Source: Polyangia bacterium (GTDB lineage: Bacteria; Myxococcota_A; Polyangia; Nannocystales; Nannocystaceae). From it: DNA of 64,000 nt. The notes below the pieces were generated by a model, which saw only the letters and a program-made list of their open reading frames with translations, made no database searches and was not told the origin of the DNA. The position numbers and the translations under genes were made by a program. Location of the stretch: assembly GCA_030430565.1 (NCBI GenBank), contig JAUIKS010000044.1, positions 1 through 64,000 of the forward strand. Reading direction: 5' to 3'. How positions within the stretch are numbered: position 1 is the stretch's first letter; each line of letters starts with the position of its first letter. This document shows, piece after piece, positions 44,655 through 54,047 of this stretch.

Positions 44655-45455
44655 GTGTCGATCGAGCGTGACGAAGTCGCCGCCGCGGTCTCGCTGGAGC
44701 TCGGCGGATTCCGGCTCGAGGCCGCGCGTATCGACCCGGGCCGACTGCGGGTGCGGATGATTCTTATTGAGGCGGGCAGCGTCGTCGAGGTGAAGGAGCA
44801 GGAACTCACGACGGCGGCGCTCGCGACCGATGACCCGGCGACGCTCGAGGCTCGCGCGCGGCGACGGCTCGAGGCCGTCGGCCGACTCGATCCTCACTCG
44901 TTGGCCGGGTGGATGCCCTGGGACCTGCTGCGCGCGCCGACGCCCTTTCGCCCGGTCGGGCCGTTCGACGAGCCGGACGCGCGGCTGTGGCACTGCGCCG
45001 TGCTCTCCGCGATCAACTCGCAAGCGCACGAGGGGGGCTTTGAGGCGCGCTTCGAGACGCTCTCGGACTGGCGGGCGGAGGCCGTCACGACCTACTTCCT
45101 GTGGCTGGCCGAGGCGACGCTCGGCGGCAACGGCCTCGTCACGTTCTTGCTGCAGGCGGACGTGGCGGAGGTCATGGGGGTGCTCGAGGCCCTCGAGGCC
45201 GCCGAATGCCAGGGCCTCGCGCGTCGCTATCGCGAGGCGCTCGGGTACACGAGGACGACGGGCGCTGCGGACTTCATGGTGTTCATCGACGAGGAGTGGC
45301 TCGACGCGCGCAGCGTCCCCTTCGACCCCGCGTCGCCGCGGCCGTCGATCGATCACTGGCGCGAGGGCGGGACCTACTGGTTCGTGAAGCACGAGCTGCG
45401 CCCGGCGCTGGTCGCCTACGTCCAACGGCATCGCGCCGTGCTGGTCGCGGGGTGA
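44655..45455 (+). CDS. DUF4375-like protein
   Basis: 266 residues from GTG 44655; GTGs at 44640 and 44610 are alternatives. The middle reads WHCAVLSAINSQAHEGGFEA then RFETLSDWRAEAV and FLLQADVAEVMGVLEAL, which resembles the DMP19/DUF4375 pattern (N-x-E-V-x-N-G-G-F...W). The N-terminal ~110 residues are beta-rich and unfamiliar. It is soluble, with no signal. Coupled to the lipoprotein gene upstream. Function unknown. Confidence 0.65.
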   Translation: MSIERDEVAAAVSLELGGFRLEAARIDPGRLRVRMILIEAGSVVEVKEQELTTAALATDDPATLEARARRRLEAVGRLDPHSLAGWMPWDLLRAPTPFRPVGPFDEPDARLWHCAVLSAINSQAHEGGFEARFETLSDWRAEAVTTYFLWLAEATLGGNGLVTFLLQADVAEVMGVLEALEAAECQGLARRYREALGYTRTTGAADFMVFIDEEWLDARSVPFDPASPRPSIDHWREGGTYWFVKHELRPALVAYVQRHRAVLVAG

Positions 45456-45603
45456 CGGCCGCGCGGGGCCGCGAGCACGCGAAGATGTCCCTTCCGCCCG
45501 TTGCGACGAGTCGACCTGATACCTGGCGCGTGAACGAAATCGAGCGCGTTGTCGTCGTCGTCGCGGCGCATGCGCGGACTTGTACCGGTTGTGTTTGTTC
45601 TGT

Positions 45604-45609
45604 CATTGT
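45604..45609 (+). promoter_or_regulatory. Possible leaderless -10 element (CATTGT)
   Basis: CATTGT ends 6 nt before the ATG at 45616. The first base departs from TAnnnT. Confidence 0.3.
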
Positions 45610-45615
45610 AGAGCC

Positions 45616-46704
45616 ATGAAAGGCGGGTGGCGGCTACGGAGGCTCGTGTGGCGCTCACTCGCTCCCGTCACGCTCGCGGCGTGTTTTCAGGACCCTGGGC
45701 CTCCGCTCGACAGCGGCAGTGACGGCTCGTCCTCCGCCGTGACGATGGAGGCGACGAGCTCCGAGGTGTCGTCTGTGGACGCGTCGTCATCGTCGTCATC
45801 GTCGTCGAGTTCGTCATCGTCGACGACGAACTCGACGACGAGCGATCCAGGTTCGACGACGAGTGTGTTGACCGAGGCGAGCACCGGCGGGGCGCCGTCT
45901 TGCGGTGACGGCGTGCTGCAGCCCGAGCGCGGTGAGAGCTGCGACGAGGGGGAGGCCAACAGCGACAGCGGCGCGTGCACCCTGGATTGTCAGCTCGCGG
46001 CCTGCGGCGACGGCCTGGTCCACGCGGGCGTCGAGGAGTGTGACGACAGCGGCGCGTCGTCCGAGTGCGACGAGGACTGCACCGCAGTCGTCTGCGGCGA
46101 CGGCGTGGTGAACACGCTCGCCGGCGAGGACTGCGAGTTCGGCGTCGACGGCCAGGCCTGCACGCTCGGCTGCGAGGCGGCGCGCTGGATCTTCGTCAGC
46201 AGCAAGACCAACAACGGCGACTTCAACGGCCTCGGGGGGGCCGACGAGTTCTGTCAGGATCTCGCTGACGACGCCGGGCTCGAGGGCGAGTTCTTGGCCT
46301 GGCTGTCCGGCGGCGGCGGCCCGGCCCAGCGCTTCTCGATCTCGTCGCTCCCCTACGTGCTCGTCGACGGCACGGTCGTCGCGGTGGGCTGGGTCGGGCT
46401 GAGCTCGGGCGAGCTGGTGCACGCGATCGATCAGACGGAGTTCGGGGAGGAGCCCACGCTCACCGAGGCGCTGTTCTTCAACTGCGCCTACCCTGGCTAC
46501 AACGGCGGGATCTTCCCGGCGGTGTTCACCAACGTGACGGCCGACGGCTCCACCCAGGGGAACAACGACTGCGGCGGCTGGAGCTCGATCGAGGGCTACG
46601 GTCGCTTCGGGATCTGGGCGGCGACCGACAATCGCTGGACGTCTTGGTGTCAGACGCTCGGCGGCTGCGCGTCAAGCTCACACGTCTACTGCGTAGAGCA
46701 GTAG
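45616..46704 (+). CDS. Lipoprotein with DUF4215-type repeats and DUF1554 lectin-like domain
   Basis: 362 residues. Lipobox LAAC near residue 23; poly-Ser/Thr linker (a run of ~13 Ser encoded by mixed TCG/TCA codons). Three Cys repeats follow: CGDGVLQPERGESCDEG, CGDGLVHAGVEECDDSG and CGDGVVNTLAGEDCEFG. The C-terminal DUF1554 domain reads IFVSSKTNNGDFNGLGGADE and FLAWLSGGGGPA, ending HVYCVEQ. Paralogous in its last domain to the gene at 10902. A partial dyad half-site (GATGTCC-CTTCCG at 45484) lies upstream. Likely surface-exposed adhesion or binding protein. Confidence 0.87.
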   Translation: MKGGWRLRRLVWRSLAPVTLAACFQDPGPPLDSGSDGSSSAVTMEATSSEVSSVDASSSSSSSSSSSSSTTNSTTSDPGSTTSVLTEASTGGAPSCGDGVLQPERGESCDEGEANSDSGACTLDCQLAACGDGLVHAGVEECDDSGASSECDEDCTAVVCGDGVVNTLAGEDCEFGVDGQACTLGCEAARWIFVSSKTNNGDFNGLGGADEFCQDLADDAGLEGEFLAWLSGGGGPAQRFSISSLPYVLVDGTVVAVGWVGLSSGELVHAIDQTEFGEEPTLTEALFFNCAYPGYNGGIFPAVFTNVTADGSTQGNNDCGGWSSIEGYGRFGIWAATDNRWTSWCQTLGGCASSSHVYCVEQ

Positions 46705-46734
46705 CGACTCGAGGTGGTCGCGCGCGCGGGCGGC

Positions 46735-48117
46735 TCAGCCAGCCGGGTTGCACGTCACTGTGTACAGCGCGTTGCCGGTGAAGTCCGAGTAGGTGTACGG
46801 GCGGTTCAGGCCGTTGTAGGCGTCCTCGACCATCAGCGTCCCGAGGTCGACCTTGAGCACCAGCTCCTCGTGGAGCGGCTGGTTGCCCTCGTCGACATCG
46901 GACCAATTCACGAGCCACATGTAGCCTTCCGCGTCGAAGCCGACGCCCTTGATCGTGTACGTGTAGTTGAACACGGGTCCGGGCTCGAGGGTGTCGATGT
47001 CGAAGGAGCTGACGCTCGAGCCGCTCGAGATCCACATCAGGTTATCGGGCCCTTCGGCCAGGCCGGATCCGCCGCCGAGGCCCGGCAGCACGTCCCAGGT
47101 GTTCGTCTCGGGATCGAAGCGGGCGCCCGCGCTCCCGAGCGTCGACGCGAGCCACACGCGGCCGTTGTGGTCGACCGTGATCCCGTACGGCGCGACGCCG
47201 CTGGGGACGTCCCAGACCTGGTAGGCGAGGTTGTCGATCTTGACGCGGGCGAGCTTGCGCGCCGGGCCGAGCGTGGTGACGTACAGATCGCCGTGGGTGT
47301 TGACCGCCCCGCCGTAGGCCCCGAAGCTCGACCCCGGGAAGGTCGGGACCTCGACCTGATCGGTGATGTTCCCGGTCTCGCCGTCGACGAGGTAGGCGAT
47401 GATACCCCCCGCGCCCCCGAGCCCCGGGAACAGCCCCGGCTTCGCGCTCGTCACGGTCCACACCTTCTCGCCCACCGCGTCGCACTGCCCGGAGAGCTCC
47501 CCCGGGGTCCACGCCACGGGGCGCTGGTTGGTCACGCCGAAGTCGGTGTACCAGGCGCGGCACTCCTCCATCTCCCAGGCGAGCACGTCGTCCTTGCCCG
47601 TCGACGTCTGGATCCCGGGGACGCCGTTGCTCTCGACGCACTCGGACGGGTCGGCGAAGAACTTGACGAGCCCGCCGTGGCGGTTGGCGACCGCGACGCT
47701 GCCGTCGAGCGCGACCGAGGTGCGTGAGGGGTTGCCCTTGTCCTCGGGGTGCGTCCGGTAGCGCGCCTCCTCCACGAGCGTGTCCATGTTGACCTTCGAG
47801 ACGGTGCTCTCCTCGGCGTTGGCGATCCACACGTAGTTGAACTCGCAGCCGCACGCGTCGTCACCGCCGTCGGGCGCGCCGACGTCGAGCACGGGGCCCG
47901 AGGCCGCGCTCGCGCCCGAGCTCGCGCTCGAGCCCGAGCCGGAGCCGCTGGCCGCCTGCGTGCTCGCGCCGGATCCGTCGTGGGTCGCGCTCGTGTCGGG
48001 CGCGGCGGTCGTGATCGCGCCGGTGTCGTCTCCGCTCGAGTCGCCGCACGCGAACGCGAGCGTGAGCATCAACGACAACGAAGACGACAGGACCGCGCGG
48101 GATGAGTGACGCTGCAT
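46735..48117 (-). CDS. Lipoprotein with NHL/Vgb-type beta-propeller
   Basis: 460 residues. GGAGG 6 nt before ATG 48117. Lipobox AFAC near residue 24; Ser/Ala/Gly linker; a DACGCEFNYVWIANAEESTV start to the propeller. Blades contain HPEDKGNPSRTSVALDGSVA, YGITVDHNGRVWLAST, LAEGPDNLMWISS and GVGFDAEGYMWLV, the DxxGxxW pattern of NHL/virginiamycin-B-lyase-like propellers. Conserved cysteines (SECVES, EECRAW, GQCDAV, TCNPAG) suggest disulfides. Secreted binding protein, function unknown. 31 bp separate its stop from the convergent gene. Confidence 0.87.
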   Translation of the reverse strand: MQRHSSRAVLSSSLSLMLTLAFACGDSSGDDTGAITTAAPDTSATHDGSGASTQAASGSGSGSSASSGASAASGPVLDVGAPDGGDDACGCEFNYVWIANAEESTVSKVNMDTLVEEARYRTHPEDKGNPSRTSVALDGSVAVANRHGGLVKFFADPSECVESNGVPGIQTSTGKDDVLAWEMEECRAWYTDFGVTNQRPVAWTPGELSGQCDAVGEKVWTVTSAKPGLFPGLGGAGGIIAYLVDGETGNITDQVEVPTFPGSSFGAYGGAVNTHGDLYVTTLGPARKLARVKIDNLAYQVWDVPSGVAPYGITVDHNGRVWLASTLGSAGARFDPETNTWDVLPGLGGGSGLAEGPDNLMWISSGSSVSSFDIDTLEPGPVFNYTYTIKGVGFDAEGYMWLVNWSDVDEGNQPLHEELVLKVDLGTLMVEDAYNGLNRPYTYSDFTGNALYTVTCNPAG

Positions 48118-48346
48118 CGAACACCTCCACGGCGCTCACGCGCCACCTCAGAGCTTCGCACAGCGACGCGGGTTGTACATACATCGTGAGATGTGCTCGG
48201 CGCGCCGCGTTCGATCGCGCCTCGGGGTCGCCCTGGGGCCGTCCGCGCGACGGTCAGGGATTCTCCCACGCCAATCTCCCGGACCGCGTTGACGCGCACG
48301 CGGACGTCCGCGGGCGCGTATGTCGGCTCGAGCGACGACGTAACCG

Positions 48347-50743
48347 TCAGCGGTTGAGCAGCTTGGCGAAGGGGTTGTTGGAGAACTCGCGCTGCGTCGT
48401 CGCGCGTCGACGGTCACCGTCGCGCTTCCCCGCGCGCCTGTTGTCGCCGCGCCTGTGATCGCCGCGGTCTTGACGGCCGCCGCGACCGCGGTCGGCTTGA
48501 GCTCCGCCGCGCCCGCGCCCGCGTCGCTCGTCGTCCCGCGGCGGGCGGGCCGAGAGCGCGATGCGCTTGCGCTCGAGATCGACCGAGAGCACGCGGACCT
48601 TGAGCTTGGCGCCGGTGCGCACCACGTCGTGGGGGTTTTTGACGAACTTCTCCGACAGCTCGCTGATGTGCACGAGGCCGTCTTGATGCACGCCGAGATC
48701 GACGAACGCGCCGAAGGCGGTGACGTTGGTGACGACGCCCTCGAGCACCATGCCCGGCTTGAGGTCCTCGAGCGAGTGGATGTCGTCGCGGAAGCGCGGC
48801 GGGTCAAAGGTGTCTCGAGGGTCACGCCCGGGCTTCTGCAGCTCGTCGATGATGTCGCGCAGGGTCGGCTCGCCGACGCCCTCGCCGACGTAGCGCTCGA
48901 GCGAGATCGAGCGGACGAGCTTCGCGTCGCCGAGCAGCGCGCCGAGCGAGACGCCCATGTCGCCGGCGATGCGCTCGACGAGCGGGTAGCGCTCGGGGTG
49001 CACGGCGGAGGCGTCGAGCGGGTGGGCGCCGCCGCGGATCCGCAGGAAGCCGGCCGCCTGCTCGAAGGTGCGCGGGCCCAGGCCGGTGACCTCGCGCAGG
49101 CCGTCGCGCCCGTTAAAGGCGCCCTGGCGCTCGCGGTGCGTCACGATCTCGCGGGCGAGGCGACGGCTGATGCCGGCGACGCGCCCGAGCAGCGCCGCGC
49201 TCGCGGTGTTGAGGTCGACGCCGACTTGGTTGACGCAGCTCTCGACGACCTGGTCGAGCTTGCGGTCGAGCAGGCGCTGGTAGACGTCGTGCTGGTACTG
49301 CCCGACGCCGATCGACTTGGGCTCGATCTTCACCAGCTCGGCGAGCGGGTCCTGCAGGCGCCGCGCGATCGAGATGGCGCCGCGGATCGTGACGTCGAGC
49401 TCGGGGAACTCCTCGCGCGCGAGCGTCGACGCCGAGTAGACGCTCGCGCCGGCCTCGTTGACCGAGACCACCGCGATGTCCTTGAGATCCTGCTTGAGCG
49501 ACGCGCTCGCGCTCGCGTCAGCGCTCAGCTCGCGCAGGAGCTCGCGCACGAAGCCCTCGGTCTCGCGCCCGCCGGTGCCGTTGCCGACCGCGATGACGGC
49601 GGGGCGGTGGCGCTCGAGCAGCCCGACGAGCTCGTGGCGCGCGCGCTCCTTCTTGCCGCCGTGCAGGTAGATGGTGCGGTGCTCGAGGAACTTGCCGGTG
49701 GCGTCGACGGCGACGCACTTGCAGCCCGTGCGCAGGCCCGGGTCGATCCCCACGACCGGCTTGCCGCCGAGCGGCGCGGCCATCAGCACGTTGCGCAGGT
49801 TCTCGGCGAAGACCTCGACGGCCTCCCGGTCGGCGCGCATCTTCAGCTCGACGCGCAGGTCGGTCTCGATCGAGGGGCCGAGCAGCCGCGTGAAGCTCTC
49901 CTTGACCGCGCGGCTGAGCAGCGGCGCCCACGGCGAGCCGCGCTGGACGCCCATCATCACCTCGAGCCGCGGCAGAATGAGCTCTGGCTCGAGGACCAGG
50001 CGCAGGCGCAGCGCGCCGTCCTGCTCGCCGCGGCGGACGGCGAGGTAGCGGTGCGAGGGGATCGTCTTGATCGCCTCTTCGAACTCGAAGTACTGCTCGA
50101 ACTTGCTCGCGGCGGTCTCGTGACCGGGCGCGACCTGCGAGCGCACGCGGCCCTGCTCGTCGTAGGTGGTGCGCACGGCGGCGCGGACATCGGCGTTCTC
50201 GGCGACGCGCTCGGCGACGATGTCGCGGGCGCCGGCGAGCGCCGCCTTGACGTCGGGCACGGCGAGCTCGGGGTCGGCGTCCTCGCGCACGAAGCGGGCG
50301 GCCTCGGCCTCGGGGTCGCCGTCCGCGGCCTGGGCGAGGACGCGCTCGGCGAGCGGCTCGAGGCCGCGCTCGCGGGCCTTGGTCGCGCGTGTTCGACGAC
50401 GTGGTTTAAAGGGCAGGTAGATGTCCTCGAGCGCGACGCGGGTCGCGCAGGCGTTGATCTTCGCGCGCAGCTCGTCGGTCAGCTTGCCCTGCTCCTCGAT
50501 GGTCTTGAGGACGGTGCGCCGGCGCTGCTCGAGCTCCAGCACCTGACCGCGGCGCTCCTCGATCGCGCGGATCTGCACCTCGTCGAGGCCGCCCGTCATC
50601 TCCTTGCGGTAGCGGGCGATGAAGGGGACCGTCGCGCCCTCGGCGAGCAGCTTGACGACCGCGGCGACGCCCTTGGGGGGCAGCTCGAGGTCGCTGGCGA
50701 TGGTCGGGACAGGATCGAAGTCGGGGAGCGGTTGGGTCGTCAT
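48347..50743 (-). CDS. tex: Tex-family transcription accessory protein
   Basis: 798 residues. Tex_N (ATVPFIARYRKEMTGGLDEV), YqgF-like RNase-H fold (VGIDPGLRTGCKCVAVDATG, AVGNGTGGRETEGFVRELL), helix-hairpin-helix block (LNTASAALLGRVAGISRRLA), and a C-terminal S1 domain (LKPGMVLEGVVTNVTAFGAF, VDLGVHQDGLVHISELSEKF) make up the full Tex order. The protein ends in ~65 Arg/Gly/Asp-rich residues, an unusual RNA-binding-like tail. Tex binds nucleic acid and influences transcription and RNA metabolism. ATG 50743 gives the family start. Confidence 0.96.
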   Translation of the reverse strand: MTTQPLPDFDPVPTIASDLELPPKGVAAVVKLLAEGATVPFIARYRKEMTGGLDEVQIRAIEERRGQVLELEQRRRTVLKTIEEQGKLTDELRAKINACATRVALEDIYLPFKPRRRTRATKARERGLEPLAERVLAQAADGDPEAEAARFVREDADPELAVPDVKAALAGARDIVAERVAENADVRAAVRTTYDEQGRVRSQVAPGHETAASKFEQYFEFEEAIKTIPSHRYLAVRRGEQDGALRLRLVLEPELILPRLEVMMGVQRGSPWAPLLSRAVKESFTRLLGPSIETDLRVELKMRADREAVEVFAENLRNVLMAAPLGGKPVVGIDPGLRTGCKCVAVDATGKFLEHRTIYLHGGKKERARHELVGLLERHRPAVIAVGNGTGGRETEGFVRELLRELSADASASASLKQDLKDIAVVSVNEAGASVYSASTLAREEFPELDVTIRGAISIARRLQDPLAELVKIEPKSIGVGQYQHDVYQRLLDRKLDQVVESCVNQVGVDLNTASAALLGRVAGISRRLAREIVTHRERQGAFNGRDGLREVTGLGPRTFEQAAGFLRIRGGAHPLDASAVHPERYPLVERIAGDMGVSLGALLGDAKLVRSISLERYVGEGVGEPTLRDIIDELQKPGRDPRDTFDPPRFRDDIHSLEDLKPGMVLEGVVTNVTAFGAFVDLGVHQDGLVHISELSEKFVKNPHDVVRTGAKLKVRVLSVDLERKRIALSARPPRDDERRGRGRGGAQADRGRGGRQDRGDHRRGDNRRAGKRDGDRRRATTQREFSNNPFAKLLNR

Positions 50744-50836
50744 AACGGCCGGTGGGAGGCGGACAAAAGTGCCCGCCCGGACAGGACCGCGCAAGCGAAT
50801 TTGTGTCCTCGAGAGCGCCGCGCTCGCGACGCGCGC

Positions 50837-51274
50837 TCAGCTGTCAGTGAGGGCCGCGACCGCCTCGTCGTAGGGCGCGCGGAAGCCCTGCGCGCCGCGG
50901 CAGAACGACCACGAGTGACGCGCTCCGTCGTCGCGCTGGACCGCGAGCATGTAGCGCGTGTCGAGGTCGGGGCAGTGGTCGGTCTCCTCGAGGAGGACCG
51001 GCGGCGGCGGGAGCTCGGCGAAGGCGCGCTCGATCCGGGCGAGCTGGCTGGCGCTCACGCGCCGCGTCTTGACGCCGCTCGAGCGCGCCTCGCAGCCCTG
51101 CTCCTGCTGCTTGAGCCCGCGGCTGTCGACGGCGGTGTACGCCGTGCAGTTGCCGCCCATGGCCTCGACGCTGTAGCTGTAGATCGGGCGCGCGCCGAAG
51201 CTCCCCGCGCACGCGAGTTCCGCGGCGGTCGTCATGACGGCGCAGACGATGAGCACGAGCCACGAGGAGCGCAC
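50837..51274 (-). CDS. Small secreted protein, possible lipoprotein
   Basis: 145 residues from GTG 51274, with TATACT ending 7 nt upstream. Signal peptide followed by AELAC (possible lipobox) near residue 22. Four further cysteines (NCTAY, GCEAR, HCPDL, FCRGA) may form two disulfides in a compact domain (YSYSVEAMGGNCTAYTAVDS and on). I do not recognise it. Sits between tex and the WD40 gene and is divergent from the latter. Confidence 0.75.
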   Translation of the reverse strand: MRSSWLVLIVCAVMTTAAELACAGSFGARPIYSYSVEAMGGNCTAYTAVDSRGLKQQEQGCEARSSGVKTRRVSASQLARIERAFAELPPPPVLLEETDHCPDLDTRYMLAVQRDDGARHSWSFCRGAQGFRAPYDEAVAALTDS

Positions 51275-51281
51275 GCGCGTG

Positions 51282-51287
51282 AGTATA
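51282..51287 (-). promoter_or_regulatory. Leaderless -10 element (TATACT)
   Basis: TATACT ends 7 nt before the GTG at 51274. Confidence 0.5.
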
Positions 51288-51324
51288 GCGCCCGCGCGCG
51301 CTCGACAGCGCGCCGCGCCTCGGG

Positions 51325-51330
51325 CACGAT
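51325..51330 (+). promoter_or_regulatory. Possible leaderless -10 element (CACGAT)
   Basis: CACGAT ends 6 nt before the GTG at 51337. The first T of TAnnnT is replaced by C. Confidence 0.3.
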
Positions 51331-51336
51331 CGCCGG

Positions 51337-53136
51337 GTGAGCGGCGACTCGAGCTCCGCGCGCGCTGCGATAGGCCGGCTGGCGGCCCTCGTCGCGCGGG
51401 CGCCGAGCCCGACTGCGTGGATCCAGCTGTGCGCGGAGCTGTCCGAATGGCCCGATCAGGAGGTCAGCCGCGCGATCGACTTCCTGCGGCCGCGCCTGTC
51501 CATGTGGCCACCTTCTCTACGGACGGCGCCGGAGTGGTGGCGGATCGCGTGGGAGGAGGGGCGCGACGAGCCGCGCCTCGAGCTCGCCGCGACGCTCGCG
51601 GGCCCGCTGCTGCCGGCGCGCGGCGGCGGCTCGCACCCGGTGCAGTACGACGTGTTCCACGAGGACCGCGTGTACTACGTGCGCTACCGCCACGGCTGCC
51701 TGAGCGTCACGCTCGAGCGCGTCGGGATGCTCAGGATCGACCGCGAGCTGGTCGACTGGGTGCCGGGGTGTCTCGAGGAGGAGGGGAGCTGGACCGACGA
51801 GGAGACCCAAGCGCTGCTCTCGCTGATCAGCGCCGCGATCCGACGCGACCAGCTCCACGCGCTCCGGCTCCCGCGCACGCGCGCGGCGCTGCGCGACTCG
51901 CCGAGCTACATGCGCGGGCCGTACCCGCTGTACTGTCAACGAGGTCCGTGCGGAGATCCGGAGCACGCCCACGACGAGCGCTGCTACGACACGATGCAGG
52001 CGGCGAACCGGCGGCTCGCGCGGAACGCCGCGCGGTTTCCAGGAGCCGCCGCTGCGCGTCACCACCTCTCGCTCGTGCGCCCCGGCCACGTCGGGCCGTG
52101 GCCGCGGCACAGCATGCGCGCGGTCGCGATGAGCGAGCGCAGCGGTCCCTCCTCGCGGTGCGCCGTGACGGTCACGCGTCGCGAACAGGGGCATCGAGAC
52201 GACGTCGAGTTCTGCGAGTTCCTGCCCGACGGGCGGCTGCTGACGGGCGCCGAAGATGGCTCCCTGCGCGTTTGGTCGCTGGACACGGGCGACTCGATCG
52301 CGCTGCGCGGCCACGGGGGCCCGATCTCCTCCTGCGCGCGGCTCCCAGACGGTCGCGTGGTCTCGGCCTCCGAGGACGGCACGCTGCGCGTGTGGTCGCT
52401 TCGCGGCGGGGTGTGCGAGCGCGTGCTCGAGGGGCACGGCTGTCCCGTACAGCAGGTCGCGATTGCCGGCTTCCGCGTGGTCTCTGCGGGGCGCGACGGC
52501 GTCGTGCTGGTCTGGGACATCGTCACGGGGGCGCGTGTTCAGCTCTCCGGTGAGCAGCCGCGCTTCGGGCGGCTGGTCGCGCTGTCGGAGCAGCGGGTCG
52601 CGGGCGCCGGTCGCGGGATCCACCTGTGGTCGACGCGGGGCGGCGCGACTCGAACGCTGCGCAGCCCGACGGGCGCCCTGCTCACCCCGTGGTTCACGCT
52701 GCCCGACGGTCGCCTGATCGTCGACGCGGAGACGGCGCTCCAGGCCTGGGATGTCGAGGCGGGGCGCGTGACCGCGTCGGTCCACGCCCACGCCCAGGAC
52801 GTCGTCGACTGCGCGCGCCTCGATGATCACCGGGTGGTCTCGGCGTCGGAGGACTGCACGCTGCGGGTCTGGGATGTTCAAACGGGCAGGTCGCGGCAGC
52901 TCTACGGGCACGAGGACGAGGTCGAGCTGTGCGCGGCGCTGGGCGACGGGCGCGTCGTCTCGTACTCCGCCGATGGCACGCTGCGGGTCTGGGACGTCGA
53001 GACCGGCGCGTGTCAGGCGGTGCACCCGCTCGACGTCGAGGTGTACTCGATGGCCGCGCGCGACCAGGTCGTCGTGCTCGGCGTGGAGAGCGGCGAGATC
53101 GTGGTGCTCGAGATCGGCGCGCCAGAGTCGGCGTGA
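51337..53136 (+). CDS. WD40-repeat protein with unknown N-terminal domain
   Basis: 599 residues from GTG 51337. The first ~280 residues are mostly helical with a Trp-rich segment (RPRLSMWPPSLRTAPEWWRI) and an isolated Cys/His patch (YCQRGPCGDPEHAHDERCYD, ~200-222) that could bind metal. The rest is a WD40 propeller of about seven blades, for example LPDGRLLTGAEDGSLRVWSL, LPDGRVVSASEDGTLRVWSL and LDDHRVVSASEDCTLRVWDV. No signal peptide, so a cytoplasmic scaffold is likely. The N-terminal domain is not one I know. Confidence 0.87.
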   Translation: MSGDSSSARAAIGRLAALVARAPSPTAWIQLCAELSEWPDQEVSRAIDFLRPRLSMWPPSLRTAPEWWRIAWEEGRDEPRLELAATLAGPLLPARGGGSHPVQYDVFHEDRVYYVRYRHGCLSVTLERVGMLRIDRELVDWVPGCLEEEGSWTDEETQALLSLISAAIRRDQLHALRLPRTRAALRDSPSYMRGPYPLYCQRGPCGDPEHAHDERCYDTMQAANRRLARNAARFPGAAAARHHLSLVRPGHVGPWPRHSMRAVAMSERSGPSSRCAVTVTRREQGHRDDVEFCEFLPDGRLLTGAEDGSLRVWSLDTGDSIALRGHGGPISSCARLPDGRVVSASEDGTLRVWSLRGGVCERVLEGHGCPVQQVAIAGFRVVSAGRDGVVLVWDIVTGARVQLSGEQPRFGRLVALSEQRVAGAGRGIHLWSTRGGATRTLRSPTGALLTPWFTLPDGRLIVDAETALQAWDVEAGRVTASVHAHAQDVVDCARLDDHRVVSASEDCTLRVWDVQTGRSRQLYGHEDEVELCAALGDGRVVSYSADGTLRVWDVETGACQAVHPLDVEVYSMAARDQVVVLGVESGEIVVLEIGAPESA

Positions 53137-53221
53137 CGCCGCCCTGCGCGACGCGCTCGACCGAGACGCTCGGGCGCGCCGTCCCGCCGCGACGATGGTT
53201 TTGACCCGAGGGCTGAGCGCG

Positions 53222-53911
53222 CTACTTGACGAGCAAGAGGCCGACGTTGTCCGCCTTGAGCGCGTCCACCTCCGGGCCGCTGGGGAGGTCGTCGCCCTCG
53301 TGCGTGAGCGCGGCGATGTCGAACTCAAAGCTGAGCGTTCCCTTCTCGCCGCCGACCCAGCAGTAGAGCTGCTTGAAGGGCTCGACGCCGTCGGCGCGCT
53401 CGGTCAGCTCGATGATCTTGCACTTCCGCTCCGGGCGCGCGTCGGTCAGCTGCTTGAAGGTCGAGCCGAAGCCGAGCCCCTCGGCGTCCTTGAGCGCTTT
53501 GTTCTCGAGTCGCACGCGGATCGTGGCGTCGTCCTCCCAAAGCGCGAGCTGGCTCGCGCCGGCGGCGTCTTGGACGAAGAACTCCGTGGTCGTGTGCGTG
53601 TCGCCCTCGGCGGCGCCGGTCTCGGTCTCCTGCGTGATCGTGTAGCCGGGGAAGGCGGCCTCCAGCGCCTTGAGCTCGAGCTCGGTCTGGGCGTTCAGGC
53701 CGGCGACGCCGGTCGGCGCGAGCACGAGCGGCGCGGCCTCGCGGGGCGTCTCCGGCTTGAGCGGCTCGGCGGAGGTCGGCGCGGCCTTGGTCTCGGTCGC
53801 GGGCTTCGTCTCGGGCGTCTTTCGCTCGCTGGCGCCGTCACAGCCGAGGCCCAGCGAGAGCGCCGTCGCGGCGCCGATTCTCCAAAGAGTGCGCATCCGA
53901 GTCCGCATCAT
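53222..53911 (-). CDS. Lipoprotein, DUF1131/RpoE-regulated-lipoprotein-like
   Basis: 229 residues. Signal with lipobox LGLGC near residue 24; Lys/Thr/Pro/Glu linker to ~60. The domain FPGYTITQETETGAAEGDTH then TTTEFFVQD and LALWEDDATIRVRLENKALK resembles the DUF1131 fold of enterobacterial RpoE-regulated lipoproteins (FPGY near the start of the domain). A KCKIIELTERADGVEPFKQL then YCWVG pair of cysteines may be disulfide-bonded. The family call is tentative. The start could also be the Met one codon downstream. Confidence 0.78.
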   Translation of the reverse strand: MMRTRMRTLWRIGAATALSLGLGCDGASERKTPETKPATETKAAPTSAEPLKPETPREAAPLVLAPTGVAGLNAQTELELKALEAAFPGYTITQETETGAAEGDTHTTTEFFVQDAAGASQLALWEDDATIRVRLENKALKDAEGLGFGSTFKQLTDARPERKCKIIELTERADGVEPFKQLYCWVGGEKGTLSFEFDIAALTHEGDDLPSGPEVDALKADNVGLLLVK

Positions 53912-54033
53912 CGAATTGTGTCAGGCGCCGCGGCGCGGGGTGAACGAAAAGCCCGCGGTCTCACGTGAGCAATACGCACGCGGCGCGCGGGATGAATTCC
54001 GGCTCGGTCGCGACGCGACGCGGCTCGTCGCGC

Positions 54034-54039
54034 TACCGT
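54034..54039 (+). promoter_or_regulatory. Leaderless -10 element (TACCGT)
   Basis: TACCGT ends 8 nt before the ATG at 54048. Confidence 0.4.
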
Positions 54040-54047
54040 GGGCGCGC

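Noticed and set aside
48181..48194. ACATC-GTGA-GATGT palindrome upstream of the NHL-type lipoprotein
   Set aside because: Half-site order and spacer differ from the ATGTC-N6-GACAT sites; single occurrence, so no claim made.
48455..51340. 961-codon open frame antisense to tex
   Set aside because: It mirrors tex; high-GC coding strands leave long open antisense frames. The translation is Arg/Ala/Leu/Glu filler without motifs.
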